Positions 1 to 10,781 of a stretch of DNA of 64,000 nucleotides are shown here, piece by piece. This DNA comes from Adiantum capillus-veneris. Lineage: Eukaryota; Streptophyta; Polypodiopsida; Polypodiales; Pteridaceae. Each line of letters starts with the position of its first letter. Within the stretch, counting starts at the first letter, position 1. Below the pieces are notes generated by a model. That model was not told the DNA's origin and made no database searches. It worked only from the letters and a program-made list of their open reading frames with translations. The stretch lies in contig CM043942.1 in assembly GCA_014529385.2 (NCBI GenBank), positions 105,712,141 through 105,776,140 of the forward strand, in the 5' to 3' direction. The position numbers and the translations under genes are program-made.

Positions 1-1892
1 GTTTGAAGAGACTTCTTTGGGATCCACCTTGTCTTTGTGTGAGTCTTCAACGATCTTTGCTTCAACTCTTGTACGCTTGGCTGGCGATGAGATTCAGACT
101 TTGGGAATTGATACATTGGGAGTTTAACTATTTCAAAATCCAAATCAGTCCGTGACCTCTTTGTGCTTGAGTCAACTTCTTTGGAACCCAAATCCGATTT
201 GCAAAATCTTCCAAATTTGTGATTTTCGTAGCCGTTTTTCAAACTTTTATTGTTTTGCTTTTGGTGTTGGATCTTGTGATTTGTCATCAAGGATCTTCGT
301 CTTCTTGATCCACACCTTTCTTTGGACAATCTGGCTCTTTGGTATCCTGATTTGTCAAGTTTTTTGGTTCTGCCTTGTTGTTTTTTGCTTTTGGCCTTCC
401 TTGGTTGTCATTAAAGTTGCTAGTGATCGTGATGATCTAAATTGTTGGTAGGATATGTCAAAAGAATCATCACTATCACTGCTATCCTCAACAAGGTTAC
501 ATTCTAGCACTTTCCCTTTGTGGTTTGGCTGGTTATGGAAAGTTGATGTTTGTTTTCTCTTGGATTGTTCTTTCTGGGATAACTTTGGTATCCACTTGAT
601 TAGAGCGTTGTTAGCTCATTGACATGGCTGTGTTCTTCTGAACTGAGTATTTTCTACATGTATAGGAGCCACGTGTGAGGGTGCTTGTTGCAATTGCATT
701 TCCACCAAGGATTTTGGAATCCACTTGCGATGCACTTTATTCTTGTAGCGATGACATTGGTTTCTAGGTTTTTGATCTGAAAAATCATAAAACCGTGCCT
801 TTGCTAAAGTTTTGTTTATGTCACCTACTGTGTCATCCGTATTTTCATTGTTTGCATCTTCTTGAAATTGCACATGCTCTACAGAGTCGTAGAACTCATC
901 TTCTTCTTCGTCTTCATTTTCCTCGATCACACTCACTACAAAGTAAGGAACAATATCATAGCCATTTTCGTCACAAAACTTCGTTGTTGGATCTTCTTGA
1001 ATATTGCACACCTCGAGAGTATCCAAGATGTTTTCCCATTCCACATCCACAAATCTTTAGGCTTACCCAACCATGCCAGAAGTTTTGATCCTGCTACAGC
1101 AGCAGCGGAATCAAACTCCTCCATAGGTGTTCTCATCAAATCCCTATAACTATGGTCCTTCAAGTTTATCCTTGTCGTGGTCTCAGGTAGATATAGTCAT
1201 ATCCCCAATCTTGGACCATTTTCAGCTGTCTCATGAATGGTCTTCCTAGAATGATATCATAGTTGTTCTTCTTGACAAAGTCAAAAGTAGCAAAGGTTTG
1301 CTCATATTCAATTCCACAAGAAGTAACAACTGCATTTTATAGTAGTCCTATGGGCCTTTCCATGTGTCCATGTGCAAGATGCAGTTTCATCCTAGTAGCC
1401 CTCATTGCTAGTTTTCCCATTTTCTCTAGATCTCTTTTGTTGCAATGGCAACATCAGCTCTGTTGTCAATGATTGCCATGGTTTTTACACCTTAGAATTC
1501 CACAAATAGAGTGGTGTTCCCATCTTTTCCCTCATAATACTCTTTGAACTTGTTTAACGGCAATGGCCTAGTGTTTTAGCTGAGGCATTTCTAGCTCTTT
1601 GATCCCTTCCTCGATTTGAGTCATTGGATTTTGAATGTCAAATTTTTTTAGGCATTTTCCCATAGTAGCCCACATGTTTAGTCTTATTCTGAGGAACTCG
1701 GCTAACATTAACGTATAGGTGACTGGTGTCGACAAAATGTCTATCAATCCTTCTGAATCGATGACCTTATTGGGAGATGGTCTCTATGATGGGACTATAA
1801 CAACATCTGACTTGGTCTCATTCTCTCCCATATAGGATGGTAGTGTTCTTAGCGAATGGGGTTGACTGTCCATAGACTGTACACATCCTTTA
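1..1892 (-). pseudogene. Ty3/gypsy gag-protease remnant
   Basis: Read on the minus strand, several frames encode pieces of a gypsy polyprotein. At about 1270-1200 the translation gives YDIILGRPFMRQLKMVQDWG, the flap/ILGRPF region of a retroviral aspartic protease. At about 1480-1440 it gives IIDNRADVAI, where the catalytic D-S/T-G-A has become D-N-R-A. Further downstream, 1050-616 is an open stretch of 144 codons rich in acidic residues, and a serine/aspartate-rich tail (SDSDDSFDISYQQF) continues at about 480-440. Many stops and frame changes break the chain, so it is not functional. The left end leaves the window and the right end is cut at 1892 by the Copia-A LTR. Family assignment rests on the protease motifs; the linker is not recognisable. 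Confidence 0.7.
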
Positions 1893-2641
1893 TGTTAAGT
1901 ATGGAGCCTGATTTACCCTTGTAATTTTCTGTGGTAAAAGCGCACATCTGTAAGGCCCCCATTATGAGGAGAAGCCATCGTGCGTGAAGGAAAATCACTC
2001 ACCGGAAACCAAAATTTTCACAGACAAGAAACAGGGGCAACTTTTTCGCCGGAATATTCTTTTTCGCCGGAATATTATGGCCGGACGGTGGCCGGAAAGT
2101 GGTCGGAAAACAACCGGTCGGTTGGCCGGTGGCCGGTAGTCAATGGCCGATGGCCGGTGGTCGGAAGTCAATGGCCGGTGGCCGGTGGCCGAATTCAAAA
2201 TCGGACTTGTCTTCTCAAGGGCGGCCACACATGGGCAGATTGGAGGGTCCGATTTGGACTTATTTGCACAAGGGCGACTACACATGGCTGTCTCTCATAA
2301 GAGAGGGCAGCCCTTTTGGCCTATAAAAGGAGGCCATTTCTACACACATTTCATAGTGTGAAGTTGATGCAACAAGGTGAGTGTGAGGTGGTGAGAGTGA
2401 AGCAAGGCGAGAGCTCCATTAAGGGTATAATCCCTTTGTAAACTACTTCTTTTTTTGAAGTACTAAAGCCATTGAGTGGCTGCTTTCCCGTGGACGTAGC
2501 CCACATTGGGTGAACCACATATATCGTGTTTACTCTCTCTCTCTCTCTCTCTCTACTCTATAATCTCGTGTATATAAATCTGTCCCTCTCCATTAAGTAA
2601 TCTACTCAATTATCTATTTAGCTACGTCTTATTTCCTAACA
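1893..2641 (+). repeat. Copia-A LTR (left copy)
   Basis: A 749-bp LTR bounded by TGTTA at 1893 and TAACA at 2641, so the termini form a 5-bp inverted repeat. It contains a TATA box, a short (CT)n tract at about 2532-2553, and is followed after two bases by a tRNA-iMet type primer-binding site. A second, inverted copy lies at 18058-18802 and matches from TTAAGTATGGAGCC to CTAACA, which fixes both ends. It interrupts the gypsy remnant to its left; the bases just outside are CTTTA. Confidence 0.85.
2322..2328 (+). promoter_or_regulatory. LTR TATA box
   Basis: TATAAAA within GGCCTATAAAAGGAGGCC about 320 bp before the LTR end. The inverted LTR carries the same element near 18371-18379. Likely the RNA polymerase II core promoter of Copia-A. 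Confidence 0.6.
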
Positions 2642-2643
2642 AC

Positions 2644-2655
2644 TGGTATCAGAGC
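2644..2655 (+). other. Primer-binding site, tRNA-iMet type
   Basis: TGGTATCAGAGC begins two bases after the LTR ends. This is the standard copia minus-strand priming site, complementary to the 3' end of plant initiator tRNA-Met. Confidence 0.9.
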
Positions 2656-2714
2656 AAGGTTTGCTCGTAGCTAAATTATCTCAAGGAAAGGATTCCTTGA
2701 ATTGAGTGGGAGTT

Positions 2715-3488
2715 ATGGCGGAGGAAGGGAAGCTCAAGATTGAGAAGTTCAACGGCAAAAACTACCAACATTGAAAGATGCAGATTGAAGACTATCTCTA
2801 CTAGAAGGACCTCTATTTGCCACTAGGCGGTCTTGCGAAGAAGCCCGCAACTATGGCAGATGAAGCATGGATTGTCCTTGATCGAAAGGCACTGGGAACA
2901 ATCCCGTTAAGCTTGGCGTCAATGGTGGCCTTCAATGTTTCGGAGATGAAGACCACGGAGGACTTGATGAAGTCACTTGACGACTTCTACGAGAAACCAT
3001 CGGCATCCAATAAGGTATTTCTTATGAAGCGCTTGTTCAATCTAAAGATGGCAGAGAATGGTTCAGTTGCAGAACACCTAAATGACTTTAACACAAACAT
3101 AAGTCAACTTCGATCAGTGAAAATCAATTTCGATGACGAAGTGCGAGCTCTCCTTATACTATCATCTCTACCGGATAGTTGGGACAGCCTTGTGATGGCT
3201 GTAAGTAATTCTATCTCTGGCACAAATACTCTTAAGTTTGATGATGTTGTGGGTGTTCTCCTAAGCAAGTAAATGCGAAGGAGAAGCACAGGAGAATCAT
3301 CAAGTGCTGCACTATCAATGGAAAGAAGAGGAAGGCCTAAGGAGAGGTTCAAAAACCAAAAGGGTCGTGATCGCTCAAGGCGGAGCAAGTCACGCACAAA
3401 GTCAGTTCTTGAATGTTGGAACTGCGGCAAGAAGGGCCACGTCAAGAAGGATTGTTGGTCCAAGAAGAAGAAAGCACAAGGAGATTGA
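2715..3488 (+). pseudogene. Copia-A gag with CCHC zinc knuckle
   Basis: One frame runs from ATG 2715 (MAEEGKLKIEKFNG) to the stop at 3486-3488, with in-frame stops at 2772 (TGA, probably a former Trp), 2802 (TAG) and 3270 (TAA). The long open part, 2817-3272, looks like a copia gag capsid. A basic tail carries the nucleocapsid zinc knuckle CWNCGKKGHVKKDC at 3414-3455. The start follows the primer-binding site by about 60 bp, as usual for copia. No protease, integrase or RT follows on this strand: the sequence passes into the oppositely oriented RT of Copia-B near 3476-3490. Dead because of the stops and the loss of pol. Confidence 0.85.
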
Positions 3489-5341
3489 TTCAGCCCATAC
3501 AAAGCCTTCTTACATCTGCACACTTTATCCTCTTGTCCTTTCTTGACAAAACCGTGAGGCTGTGTTACATAAACTTCCTCAAATATGTCACCATTCAAGA
3601 AAGTGGTAACAATGTTTGATTGATATAAATCCCAACCAAAATGAGCTGCCAATGCACATAGAACATGCACAATATTCATAGAAAAAGTGGGAGCAAAAGT
3701 CTCTTCATAATCTATGCTTTTTTGAAATGTATAACGCTTTGCAACAAGTCAAGCCTTATGGCAATTGATCTCACCATTCGGCTTGCGTTTCAACTTATAA
3801 ACCCACTTTGCACCAATGTCCTTTTTGCCAGGAGGCAAACCACATAAAGTCCATGTGTATTTTCTATAAGTGCATTATATTCTGATTGCATGATGGCAGC
3901 CATCCAATTTTTTGAATCCTGTGCTTCATCAAAAGACAGAGGTTCCTCAACATCATGTAAGCTAGACACAGCCAAAGCATAACAATCTGATGCATAAGAT
4001 GCATGGACAGAGCCTGAACGAGTACGCCTAGACAAAGGTGTATCCAATTTACTGTCATGCAATGTATGCACCAGTCATTTTGGCATACCTCTAGCCTGCT
4101 CATTTTCAGCCCTTTCCTCATCAAGTATATCATGTACATATGCATCAGTAATAGGCTGATTTGTAACATTTTTGGAAACCCCCATAGGCTGTACATTTTC
4201 CTCATTTGGAACTTACATTCGAACTTCCACCATTCGAAAGAGGCAAAAAATGTCATAAATGTCTCGTGAGCTTACATTACTAACTACATCCCATGAAACC
4301 AAAATTCTCTTTGTTTGCAGATGATACAACATATAACCTTTGCTTTCAGCACTATAACCAACAAAAATACATTTGGCAGCCTGATCATCCAATTTTCTCG
4401 CTGTGTTTGTGTCACCAAAGCATATGCCAAACAGCCAAAAACACTCATGTGCTCAATAGAAGGCTTTCTATCATGCCATGCTTTTATGGATTAATAGACT
4501 GCAACTCTTTCGTAGGACACCTTTTAGGTACATAAGTGGCACACATGATGGCCTCAAGACAAAAAGAATGCGGCAAAACTTGACTTTTGACCATACATCG
4601 TGCCATTTTTGTAAGTGACCCGTTTTTCCTCTCAGCAACACCATTTTCATGAGGTGTATAAGGCACTATACATTGGTGTTTTATCCCACGACTAGCCAGA
4701 AATGCATTAAATTCATGAGACATATACTCCCCCCCTTGATTAGAACGGAGAGTGTGCATGTACATTTCCATAGATTTTAAGCCATAGCCAGAAATTGTTT
4801 GAAGCACATAAACTTCGGACTTCTCTTTAAGCGGAAATACCCATGCATGCCTGGAGTAATCATCAATGAAAGTCACGAAGTAAAGTTAATTTCCCAAGGA
4901 CAGAGTTTGCATGGGCCCACAAACATCACTATGCACAAGCTGCAACCTGCATGTTGCCCTAACGGGACCATTATTTGGAAACTTCGAACGCTACATCTTA
5001 CCCGAAATAGAGCCTTCACAAACATGTTTGACAGGTGCTTCAAGAGGCGGCAAAGAAGCAACATATCAAATTTTTGCAAATGCAACAAAGTGAGACGACC
5101 AAAACGTGCATGCCAAAGTTTTGCATATGAAATAGCCTTTGAATCCAAAACTGCATTTGCAAAATTCTACCCACAGTTGTCATACCAAGTGAGCTTATAC
5201 AGGCCACACCATAAAATGCCAGATGCAACAATTCCATCAGCAAAACTGAGATCATGAACCGTACATCTGTCATCCACAAGTATGACGACAAGTCCGAGTC
5301 TAGAAAGTGCATATATAGACAAAAGATTCTTCTTGATTCCA
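3476..5341 (-). pseudogene. Copia-B pol, 3' part: pre-integrase, integrase, start of RT
   Basis: Minus-strand copia pol in order from high to low coordinates. GIKKNLLSIYALSRL at about 5340-5295 and LWHARFGRLTLLHLQKF at about 5120-5075 form the gag-pre-integrase domain. The integrase core at 4876-4484 includes MTFIDDYSRHAWVF, SNQGGEYMS and PYTPHENGVAERKN, so the D, D and E catalytic positions can be placed. An RVT_2-type RT starts at about 3960 (NWMAAIMQSEYNAL) and continues through a frame change to KALYGLNQSP at about 3510-3480. The RT then stops at the fusion with Copia-A gag, so the YxDD motif and RNase H are missing. Several stops and frameshifts. The upstream half of the element is at 10777-12418, displaced by Gypsy-C. 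Confidence 0.85.
5337..5341. other. Target-site duplication, left copy (TTCCA)
   Basis: TTCCA immediately precedes the Gypsy-C 5' LTR (TGTCA...) and recurs at 10777-10781 just after the 3' LTR. Joining the flanks across it restores the Copia-B protease/pre-integrase junction. Confidence 0.85.
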
Positions 5342-6552
5342 TGTCATAATAATAAATATCTAATTCTCCTAAATGATTTTCTCATGTTAAATTGATCATT
5401 TAATATGGGGAAGTAGCAGGGGAGAAAAAGCTAGAAATTGGTTAAGCTAGCAGACCGGCCCATAGTAGGGATCCAAAGGAGGGAAAATAGGGATCCAAAG
5501 GGGGGGCCATCTGTAAAAGAGACATGTGCAACAATGGGCTTTAAAGACCCTAAGGTTTATCCCATTAAGACTTCCAAAATGCTAAGGTTCCAAAATTCAA
5601 AGGTTGTGTCCAAAGGTCAAACATTGGGGGAATTGGATGCTTTGTGTGTGTCCCAAAAGTCTTTATCAATCCCTACATAGGAGGGGGCGAGCCTTGCAAG
5701 TAGGGGACGAGAGAGAAACTCACACACACACACACACAAGCTCCCTTTATACAAATGGGAGGGACACATGTCAGCTCCCTAGCGGGGGGGTCAACCAAGA
5801 GAGAGAGGGGGCTGATTTTTGCAAGGCATTATCACACACACACTCACACAATCTCATGTGTAAAGAAAAGAAGACTCTCTCTCCTTGTCAAGCTTTAATG
5901 GAAAGCTTACCACCTACTCCAAGCTTGTGAGAGAAGGGAGGCCTACACCAACAACTCTAGGCTTTGTGATGCAAATCCAACCAAGAGCCAAGCTTCAATG
6001 CATGATCACCTCCTCTACCATGCTAATTAATAAGCTAAGCTATGCTAATATGAGTGATTATGTGAGGATATGTACATCTTTCTTGTAAGAATACTCCTTC
6101 TTCCTCTGAATCTACTCTCATACCCCGCTAGCTCTCACCATCTTTGAAGGTGTGTGAGGTCTTGGGTCTGCGATCGTGAGGGAATTGATGTTGTGTTTGA
6201 TAAGTGTTTTGCTTAGTGCATGAAGTTTCCATCTTCATTGCAATAGCTAGTATTGAAGGAACACAAGAAATTGTATTGTAAAATGTATCTCTTGATGGGA
6301 GAAACCATAATACAAAGCCTTTTGGAGGGGGGACTGGCTCCATGCAAATCTAGTCCTCAACTGTTGTCAATGGCTTAATTTATCTCTCTTTTGAAGTATT
6401 GTTCATGCTATCTAACTGGGTGTTATGCTTTTTGTTGCTTTCTCTACCCAAGCACTCTTGTTAATCTCATTAGGAATGTATTCTAATGAAATGCTCACTA
6501 TGTTCATGCTATTTTCTGCTACACACAAGGTACTAGGCCATTAAATGTTACA
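5342..6552 (+). repeat. Gypsy-C 5' LTR
   Basis: About 1211 bp from TGTCATAATA at 5342 to AATGTTACA at 6552. The part from about 5784 onward is repeated at 10037-10776. The left end is set by the TTCCA duplication and the right end by the adjacent primer-binding site. It contains a short (CA)n run near 5720-5740. Confidence 0.75.
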
Positions 6553-6553
6553 T

Positions 6554-6565
6554 TGGTATCAGAGC
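6554..6565 (+). other. Primer-binding site, tRNA-iMet type
   Basis: TGGTATCAGAGC one base after the 5' LTR of Gypsy-C. Confidence 0.85.
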
Positions 6566-6969
6566 ACAAGGTTTCTCTTTTCTTGCTCAAGAAGGGAGGT
6601 CCTCCAGCTAGCTATAAATGGTTGGTACTACTAATTGCATCTGAGTAAGTAGCATAGGGATTTTTTAGCCTTGCAGTGCGCTTGCCTTTGTGCAGTTAAT
6701 GGGGCATCACCATCGAGAGCTATGGTCTTAATAGTGGAGTCCTACGGGGCTTGCCTACGGCTTAACCACTATTGAGCTATTAGAAGCTTGACAGGAGCCG
6801 GTGCTATTTTGATGTTGAACGAACCTCTCTTCTATTGCTTGAAATTAATGGTATTCAAGCTATGGGTACAGTAGCTTGAGTGCCTTTTCTAAAGGGGTAA
6901 AGAGGAGTAGCAACTAGGGCTTGAAGTGCCAAAGTACACCTAAAAAGTTTACACCTAAAAGTTGTTAGA

Positions 6970-8509
6970 ATGGCTGACAATTGTAAAGAGAGTGAAATTA
7001 ATGTTGATAGCTTTGATTTTGCTAATGAGCAAGCTACTAATGATGCCCCGATGCTTGTTAACTATCTTGTTTCTAGGCTTCAACAAGCCATGGGCAATCC
7101 ATCCCTCCAAAGTGAAGTGCAATGGTAGCTTCGTGCTCATGGGATTCTCGAAGATCCCCACCATGAGGAGAGAACACCTAGGAAGCCTCCTTGAGAGACT
7201 TCCAAAAGAGGTCTCTCTCCGATTTGGAAAGAAGAAGAGAATCCCTATGAAGGGCTCAAAAATTTTCTCCTTGATGACACATCTCCTTCTCACAGGAGAG
7301 CTCAGGAGCCTCCACCAAAGAAATGAGAAAGAAGTGAGTCTCCTGCCACCTCGACAGAGATGGCTCCATGAAGATGGCGGGCTAAACGCTCTCCATCACC
7401 TCCAAAACGGAGAAGACCATCATGTACTTCTCCACACCATACTTCAAAGAGGGATGACAAAAAGCAAGAGAAGAAAAATGCGAGAAAGAGGACACCCTCT
7501 TCTCCATCTTATTCATCTTCTTCCTCTTATGGAAGTGATGGTGAAGACGACAAAGATCCAGGCAAGAAAAAGGAGAGAAAGAGGTCACCCTCTTCTCCAT
7601 CTTCCTCAAATTCTTCATCTTTTGAAGAAAGTGATTGGTGAAACCTTTGAATCATAAAAAAGAAGAGGCCATAGGAAATCCTATGCCACGTGAAAAAGGT
7701 CATCCAAGCTCAAGAAGTTCAAAGAGGGAGGGAAGAACATCTCTTTCCTTACCTACGATGGCACTTTTGGTGCTACAGACAAAGTCTTGGCCTTTATCCA
7801 ACAGTTCGATGCGGCGTTTGGAGATGAGGGCTTCACGGAGTCCCCTAAGCTACGCCATGTAGCTATGCACTTTCAAAAGTCCGCCAAACAATGGTGGTCT
7901 AGCCTACGGGCCAACGGTGAAGCTCCACAAACATGGAAATCTTTAAGAGCTTCCATTATGAAGCAGTTTTTGACCACCGATTCCAAAGACAAAGTACTCA
8001 CCGAATGGCGAAGCTTGAAGCTCTCTCCCTATGAATCCATTCACAAATATATAGACAAGTTTTGGGACCTACAACTCAAAGCCACTGTCTTCAAAAATTT
8101 GGATTTTGGAGAGCAAAAGCAACAATTTTGTGTGGCCTTAACTGAAGAAATGGCGGAGTATGTTAACTCCCAAAGTCCACGCACCATATCGGTGGTTATA
8201 CGCCATACTATGGTGGCCTCTTGAATAAATTTCCAAATGGGGGTTAAAAGAAATTTTAAGCCCATGGAAAACAAGGGTTCCAATGAGCCTAAGGGGAAGG
8301 AAAATGTCCAAAAGTCTCCTCAGGGCAACTCCAACAAAGCTAAAGAGAAGGGAGTTTATAAAGGCAAAAATAAACTCTCTCCTGAAGAGCTTGAGCGCTA
8401 TCGCAAGGATAACCGTTGTTTCAAGTGTGGGGAGCAAGGGCATGCGTACCATGCTTGTCCCCAAAAGAACAACCGCCATGAACCTCCTAGAGCTACCTTG
8501 GTCTAAATC
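6970..8509 (+). pseudogene. Gypsy-C gag
   Basis: The probable start is ATG 6970 (MADNCKESEINVDSFDF), about 400 bp after the primer-binding site; that frame stops after about 50 codons. A serine- and lysine-rich linker follows in shifting frames. The capsid (retrotransposon gag family) is clear at about 7710-8223: FLTYDGTFGATDKVLAFIQQ, HFQKSAKQWWSSLRANGE and SIHKYIDKFWDLQLKA. After a stop at 8221-8223 the nucleocapsid continues to 8506 with the zinc knuckle CFKCGEQGHAYHAC at 8417-8458. Broken by stops and frameshifts. Part of it (from 8061) is duplicated at 9499-9950. Confidence 0.8.
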
Positions 8510-8577
8510 CAAGAGGAGGAAATTGACCACAAAGGATCTCCTCTATGCCATGCTTGCGGAAAGGTAAGAGAACATGA

Positions 8578-9510
8578 TTCTTTTATTCTCTTTGACCCTG
8601 GTTCTACTCACAATTTTATATCTATAGAGTTGGCCACCAAGCTAGGCATACAAGGCTATGAGGTGGGAGATGTCCTACCCGCAGACGATGCTTTCAAGGG
8701 GCAAGAAGCTTCAGTCATTCCCTTATCGGGAAATTGAGGCTCCATGTCCAAAGCTATGTGGACAAAGAGGACTTCTTTATCTCTCCTCTCGAGCATGAGG
8801 ATGTAATCCTAGGGGCACCGTGGTTTGATCGCATGGCTGCCAATGTTAAATTGCCTGAAAGGAGAATCTCCTTTAAGTTCAGGGAAAAAGATATGTATAT
8901 AGATGCTAAGGAAATGGGTAACACTATACCCATTGTACATACAGAAGCTTTCAAAAATTCAATAAAGAGATCTATTTCCATATACATGATTTTTGTTAAA
9001 GATTCTCAAAATGAACCTAATGTTTTAGCAAAAGAAAATATACACAATCAAAAGGAATTAGAGTTATCCAATTTTCTAAAGGGGTTTCGGATGTCTTTAT
9101 TGACGACATCCCTTGTGAGATACCTTTTAAATGAGGTAATGATGACCATGAAATTTTACTTCTTCCAGGAAGTTCATTGCCTAACAAACCTCCTTATAGA
9201 GTTTCTCAAGCTCAACAAGAGGAGATTAGGCGGCAAGTGCATGAGTTAGTTGAGAAGGGCATGGTTAGGCCTAGCTCATCTCCATCTTATTCTCCTGTGC
9301 TACTAGTGCAAAAGAAAGATGGCACATATCGTATGTGTGTCAACTATAGAGCACTAAATAGGATCACTATCAAGAATAGGTTTCCCATTCCATAAGCTAC
9401 AAGGATCCACCTATTTCAATGGGATTGACCTAAAAAGTGGCTATCATCAAATAAGGATAGTTGATCAAGACATTGTAAAAACCACATTTCGTACTACGTT
9501 TGGGACCTAC
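8578..9510 (+). pseudogene. Gypsy-C protease and N-terminal reverse transcriptase
   Basis: The aspartic protease begins with FDPGSTHNFISIELA at about 8591, with P between the catalytic D and G (DPGS instead of DSG/DTG). The ILGAPWFDRM flap end is at about 8805-8834. After a frame change the RT start is evident: [20 protein letters not shown] at about 9183, [20 protein letters not shown], then [19 protein letters not shown] to 9392. A small deletion and stop follow, then the motif-A region FNGIDLKSGYHQI near 9415-9450 and KTTFRTTFGTY up to 9510. There the RT ends abruptly, before YxDD, and the sequence becomes a second copy of gag. Confidence 0.8.
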
Positions 9511-9960
9511 AAGTCAAAGCCACTGTCTTTGAAAAGTTGGATTTTGAAGAGCAAAATCAACAATTTTGTGCGGGGTTAACTGAAGAAATGGCGGAGTATG
9601 CCAACTCCCAAAGGCCATGCACCATATCGGCAGTTATACACCATACTATGGTGGCCTCTTGAATCAATTTCCAAACGGGGGCTAAAAGAAATTATAAGCC
9701 CATGGAAAACAAGGGTTCCAATGAGCCTAAGGGGAAGGACAATGTCCAAAAGTATCCTAAGGGCAACTCCAACAAAGATAAAGAGAAGGGAGTTTATAAA
9801 GGCAAAAATAAACTCTCTTGAAGAGCTTTTGCGTTATCGCAAGGATAACTGCCGTTTCAAGTGGGGCGAGCAAGGGCATGCGTACCACGCTTGTCCCCAA
9901 AAGAAAAACCTCCATGAACCTCCTAGAGCTACCTTGGTTGAAATCCAAGAGCATAAAAAG
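9499..9960 (+). repeat. Second partial copy of Gypsy-C gag
   Basis: From TTTGGGACCTAC onward the sequence repeats 8061-8520 of the same element, including the zinc-knuckle region (here FKWGEQGHAYHAC, first Cys region changed). Both the RT and gag read TTTGGGACCTAC at the breakpoint. The copy has its own stops and indels and cannot be translated in one frame. Confidence 0.8.
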
Positions 9961-10036
9961 GCTATCACTTATACTGCTTAATTCCCATTGGCTAGGCCTG
10001 GGGAGGTCCAATAGTACTGTAGCAAGAGAAAATTGG

Positions 10037-10776
10037 AAGGGGGGTCAACCAAGAGAGAGAGGGGGATGATTTTTGCAAGGCATTATCACAGACACACTCA
10101 CACAATCTCATGTGTGAAGCAAAGAAGACTCTCTCTCCTTCTCAAGCTTTAGATGAAAGCTTACCACCTACTCCAAGATTGTGAGAAGGGAAGCCTACAC
10201 CAACAACTCTTGGCTTTGTGATGCAAATCCAACCAAGATCCAAGCTTCAATGCATGCTCATCTCCTCTACCATGCTAATTACTAAGCTAAGCTATGCTAA
10301 TATGAGCGATTATGTGAGGAGATGTACATCTTTCTCGTAAGAATACTTCTTCTTCCTCTGAATCTACTCGCATACCGTGCTAGCTCTCACCATCTTTGAA
10401 GGTGTGTGAGGTCTTGGGTCTGAGACTATGAGGGAATTGATGTTGTGTTTGATAAGTGTTTCGCTTAGTGCATGAATTTTTCATCTTCATTGCACTAGCT
10501 AGTATTGAAGGAACACAAGAAATTGTATTGTAAAACGTCTCTCTTGATGGGAGAAACCATAATACAAAGCCTTTTGGAGGGGGGACCGGCTCCATGAAAA
10601 TCCGGTCCTCAATTGTTGTCAATGGATTAATTTCTCTCTCTTTTGAAGTATTGTTCATGCTATCTAACTAGGTGTTATGGTTTTTGTTGCTTTCTCCACC
10701 CAAGCACTCTTGTTAATCTCATTAGGAATCTATTCTAATGAAATTATCACAAGTTACTAGGCCATTAAATGTTACA
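10037..10776 (+). repeat. Gypsy-C 3' LTR, 5'-truncated
   Basis: Matches the 5' LTR from its GGGGTCAACCAAGAGAG segment (about 5785) to the terminal GTTACA. The first roughly 440 bp of the LTR are missing together with the polypurine tract. Followed by the TTCCA duplication. Confidence 0.8.
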
Positions 10777-10781
10777 TTCCA
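10777..10781. other. Target-site duplication, right copy (TTCCA)
   Basis: Partner of 5337-5341. The minus-strand Copia-B frame reads ALYVHGM up to this point and resumes as GIKKNLL on the other side of the insertion. Confidence 0.85.

Larger units (their letters stand above)
5342..10776 (+). mobile_element. Gypsy-C: nested, internally deleted Ty3/gypsy element
   Basis: A 5435-bp element inserted into Copia-B. It starts TGT and ends ACA and is flanked by TTCCA on both sides. Order: 5' LTR, primer-binding site, gag, zinc knuckle, protease, N-terminal RT, then a second partial gag copy and a 5'-truncated 3' LTR. Most of RT, all of RNase H and integrase, and the first part of the 3' LTR are missing, so it is non-autonomous. 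It lies opposite in orientation to its host Copia-B. Confidence 0.85.

Noticed and set aside
152-451. 99-codon plus-strand frame at the left edge
   Set aside because: The opposite strand gives a better gag-like acidic sequence (SDSDDSFDISYQQF) continuous with the gypsy remnant; the plus frame is Phe/Cys/Leu-rich and resembles nothing.
2644-2655. tRNA gene near TGGTATCAGAGC sites
   Set aside because: Only the 12-base primer-binding complement is present; no cloverleaf or A/B boxes.
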